Part shown: positions 6,757 to 8,308 of the stretch, piece after piece
Layout of the letters: each line of letters starts with the position of its first letter
Numbering within the stretch: the first letter of the stretch is position 1
NCBI GenBank assembly: GCA_944376975.1
Contig: CALWEE010000064.1
Span: 1-8,308, forward strand
Origin: an uncultured Lachnospiraceae bacterium
GTDB taxonomy: Bacteria; Bacillota; Clostridia; Lachnospirales; Lachnospiraceae
DNA length: 8,308 nt
Direction: 5' to 3'
Notes under the pieces: generated by a model
The model's database searches: none
What the model was told of the DNA's origin: nothing
The model's input: the letters and a program-made list of their open reading frames with translations, nothing else
Translations under genes and position numbers: made by a program

Positions 6757-7392
6757 ATGAATCCAAAGAAAAAGTATTATGAAAACGCGGCTCAGACGCT
6801 GATCGAACATTTTTCCAAAAGGGGCATCGAAGCGTATTACGCCGAAGACGGGAATGCCGCTCTGAAAACAGCTCTGCGGTTTGTCACGCCCGGATCTCGC
6901 GTATCCTGGGGCGGTTCCATGACGCTGGAAGAAATTGGCCTGATCGACGCTTTAAAGGCCGGCGACTGGGTTGTCCTTGACCGTTCCGTGCCGAAAACGC
7001 CTGAGGAAATGAAAGAATTTTACAGCAAAGTGGCCGTCTGCGACTATTATTTTATGAGCACCAACGCCATGACGCTCCAGGGCGAGCTCGTGAACATCGA
7101 CGGCAACGGAAACCGGGTGGCGTCGCTCATATTCGGGCCTGAAAACGTGATCATCATCGCCGGCATGAATAAACTGTGCCCGGACCTGGATTCCGCCGTG
7201 GCCCGCGCCCGCAATACGGCGGCGCCCATGAACACGGTGCGTCTAAACAAAGAAACGCCCTGTACCCAGATCGGCCGCTGCGCGGACTGTATGCGCCCGG
7301 ACTGCATCTGCAACCAGTTCGTCATCACCCGGCGGAGCGGCATACCCGGCCGCATCAAGATCATCCTGGTGGGGGAAAGCCTGGGATACTAA
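6757..7392 (+). CDS. LUD-domain protein (LutC-related, lactate utilization family)
   Basis: This 211-residue protein consists of a single LUD domain (formerly DUF162). Visible motifs are SWGGSMTLEEIGL (50-62), GELVNIDGNGNRVA (109-122), FGPENVIIIAGMNK (126-139) and the end GRIKIILVGESLGY (198-211). A cysteine cluster lies at C169, C175, C178, C183 and C185 (pattern C-x5-C-x2-C-x4-C-x-C), which suggests metal or Fe-S binding. LutC and its partners LutA and LutB oxidise L-lactate in Bacillus, but no lutA or lutB is present here, so lactate as substrate is only a family-level guess. Stand-alone short LUD proteins like this are common in clostridia with unclear roles. The ATG has GGAGG eight bases upstream. 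The gene stands alone on its strand, divergent from topB and 54 bp ahead of the broken GrpB gene. Confidence 0.9.
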   Translation: MNPKKKYYENAAQTLIEHFSKRGIEAYYAEDGNAALKTALRFVTPGSRVSWGGSMTLEEIGLIDALKAGDWVVLDRSVPKTPEEMKEFYSKVAVCDYYFMSTNAMTLQGELVNIDGNGNRVASLIFGPENVIIIAGMNKLCPDLDSAVARARNTAAPMNTVRLNKETPCTQIGRCADCMRPDCICNQFVITRRSGIPGRIKIILVGESLGY

Positions 7393-7446
7393 GGCGTATC
7401 GTCGCCTTCGACCTATAAAACAGCTCGATCGATCTGGAGGGAAAAT

Positions 7447-7916
7447 ATGACGGGTTTAGCGCGGGGCACGGTTCAATGGATATCCAGCATGTTGGAAGTA
7501 CTGCCATTCCCCGGATCCACGCGAAACCGATCATTGATATCGCCGTTGGCGTTCGCGATCCTGGGGACATTATGCCTTTTATCGGAGTCCTTGAACAAAA
7601 TGGATTTATTTTTCGAGGGGAAGATGTCCCCGGACAGTTTTTGTTTGTAATGGGTGATCTTGAGAACGATATACGGACACATCATATCCATATCGTAAAA
7701 TGGAAAAGCAGGCAATGGGGAAACTATATCTGTTTCCGAGATCATCTCAACGCCATCCCTGAAAAAGCCATGGCATACGATGACCGCAAGCGAGAATTGG
7801 CGGCGCTCTTTCCCAATGACCGCAGGCGATACACAGCGGGCAAACAGGAACTGATCGGATCGCTCCTCCAGGAGGCACACCTATGGCAGTCAAAACGATC
7901 TTCCCGTTTGCCGTGA
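7447..7916 (+). pseudogene. GrpB-family protein gene, internally deleted and frameshifted
   Basis: The body, readable from 7476, encodes MDIQHVGSTAIP, AKPIIDIAVGV, HHIHIVKW and FRDHLNAIPEKAMAYDDRKRELA, hallmarks of the GrpB family in the nucleotidyltransferase superfamily. No biochemical role is firmly known to me. The ATG at 7476 lacks a convincing ribosome binding site and would omit the usual N-terminal 35-40 residues. In another frame, the ATG at 7447 has GGAGG at good spacing and encodes MTGLARGTVQ, which resembles the native start of a clostridial GrpB subgroup as I remember it. The simplest reading is loss of about 80 bp near 7470-7478, of length 1 modulo 3, joining the two frames. The readable body is 146 codons, against about 170-180 for intact members. 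The C-terminus (LWQSKRSSRLP) also looks atypical. A translated product from 7476 cannot be excluded. Confidence 0.7.
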
Positions 7917-8134
7917 TCGATAACGCATCCGCCCATACATTGACATAAGGGAGAGAACTTCTTTACGAAGCCTCTCCCTTTAATCATATCATTTCCAATG
8001 ATAAAGCGATCGTTAAATTTATAACAGGTCGGATGGTAGTACTGAAAAATTCTTATCCCGAAAAAAACCGATATGCCCAGGATCAGGAAGATCCCCAAAA
8101 AGACGGCCCATTTTTTACGCCTTTGTTTCCGCAT
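7742..8134 (-). CDS. Small single-pass membrane protein, apparently 3'-truncated
   Basis: The open frame is 130 codons, but only about the first 50 look like native protein. They comprise a basic start (MRKQRRKKW), a hydrophobic segment at residues 9-30 that would anchor it in the membrane, and a polar stretch YKFNDRFIIGND (38-49). From residue 51 the frame runs through the hairpin at 7947-7980 and then antisense to the GrpB remnant, turning Cys-, Arg- and Ser-rich in an unprotein-like way. I infer that the original 3' part was lost near 7985. Extracytoplasmic clostridial proteins with a similar anchor and a YKFxDxxIIG start exist as I recall, but I cannot name the family. It starts 6 bp after the stop of the MarR-like gene with no strong ribosome binding site, suggesting translational coupling. 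Function is unknown. Confidence 0.4.
   Translation of the reverse strand: MRKQRRKKWAVFLGIFLILGISVFFGIRIFQYYHPTCYKFNDRFIIGNDMIKGRGFVKKFSPLCQCMGGCVIDHGKREDRFDCHRCASWRSDPISSCLPAVYRLRSLGKSAANSRLRSSYAMAFSGMALR
7883..7948 (+). CDS. Possible 21-codon ORF or gene remnant
   Basis: ATG at 7883 follows AGGAGG with a 7-nt spacer and opens a 21-residue frame beginning MAVKTIFPFAVIDN. It ends at the TAA that touches the hairpin at 7947-7980. It overlaps the end of the GrpB reading frame in a different phase. The initiation signals are good, but the peptide matches nothing I can name with confidence. It could be the 5' stub of a lost gene or chance. Confidence 0.2.
   Translation: MAVKTIFPFAVIDNASAHTLT
7947..7980. 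terminator. Hairpin between convergent genes, possible bidirectional terminator
   Basis: AAGGGAGAG (7947-7955) pairs perfectly with CTCTCCCTT (7972-7980), and an inner CTTC/GAAG stem (7958-7961 with 7967-7970) closes a 5-nt loop, giving 13 bp in all. T-tracts on either side are poor, so termination strength is uncertain. Its position after the GrpB remnant and at the break point of the leftward membrane-protein gene fits a terminator for either strand. Confidence 0.5.
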
Positions 8135-8140
8135 ACGCCG

Positions 8141-8308
8141 TCACACCAATGTATCGGTAAAATGATCCAGCATCCGGCAAAATGTTTCCATATGTTCTTC
8201 CGGTATGGTGTCCGCCATACTGAACATAACCTTGAAGGTATGTTCATATACATACCGGGAATAGGCGCTGTAGACTTCTTTGCCGAAATCGGTGACGGTC
8301 ACGTATTT
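8141..8308 (-). CDS. C-terminal part of a probable MarR-family transcriptional regulator
   Basis: The frame enters from the right edge of the window without a start and encodes 55 residues before a TGA at 8141-8143. The opening KYVTVTDFGKEVYSAY resembles the end of a winged helix-turn-helix wing (YVxLTxxG) followed by the long C-terminal dimerisation helix of MarR-type regulators. The rest (MADTIPEEHMETFCRMLDHF) fits the final helix that follows a short acidic loop. The DNA-binding helix itself lies outside the window, so the family call rests on this tail only. The next gene on the strand begins 6 bp later, so the two were probably one transcript. Confidence 0.6.
   Translation of the reverse strand, partial: KYVTVTDFGKEVYSAYSRYVYEHTFKVMFSMADTIPEEHMETFCRMLDHFTDTLV

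Noticed and set aside
7391..7408. Small stem AAGGCG/CGCCTT overlapping the LUD stop codon
   Set aside because: It has only 6 bp, a 6-nt loop and no T-tract after it, too weak to call a terminator.

Overview
This window looks like chromosomal DNA from an anaerobic Gram-positive bacterium of the class Clostridia, most likely Lachnospiraceae. The grounds are moderate GC, strong AGGAGG-type ribosome binding sites on nearly every gene, sigma-A-like promoters, and the gene families present: a GGGtGRT protein paired with a NifU-like scaffold, a short LUD protein, and a TopB of the clostridial kind. The genus cannot be fixed from the sequence alone.

Layout. From 1 to 6611 everything reads leftward (minus strand) in three transcription blocks. 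(a) 59-1780 is a two-gene operon, the NifU-like scaffold followed by the GGGtGRT protein, closed by a strong intrinsic terminator at 1-42. (b) 1941-4472 is glmS followed by a small left-handed beta-helix acyltransferase-like gene resembling the C-terminal half of GlmU. It has a near-consensus promoter at 4526-4554 and a weaker terminator near 1893-1924. (c) 4587-6611 encodes a type IA topoisomerase (TopB). The region 6612-6756 is a compact divergent promoter region with an inverted repeat, from which a LUD-domain gene (6757-7392) reads rightward.

From about 7393 to the right edge the DNA shows gene decay. A GrpB-family gene (7447-7916) has kept its ribosome binding site and what looks like its native first ten codons, but has lost roughly 80 bp, which throws the rest out of frame. 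Facing it on the minus strand is the 3' end of a probable MarR-type regulator (8141-8308, cut by the window edge), followed 6 bp later by a small membrane-protein gene (start 8134) that appears broken after about 50 codons, next to a hairpin at 7947-7980.

How the genes fit together. GlmS makes glucosamine-6-phosphate, and its neighbour resembles the GlcN-1-P acetyltransferase half of GlmU, so block (b) fits amino-sugar and cell-envelope precursor supply. Block (a) fits metal or sulfur-cluster handling, but the GGGtGRT family has no role that I know to be established. No mobile element, CRISPR array, tRNA or rRNA is visible. The least explained parts are the scaffold/GGGtGRT pair with its palindromic promoter region, and the decayed segment at the right end.
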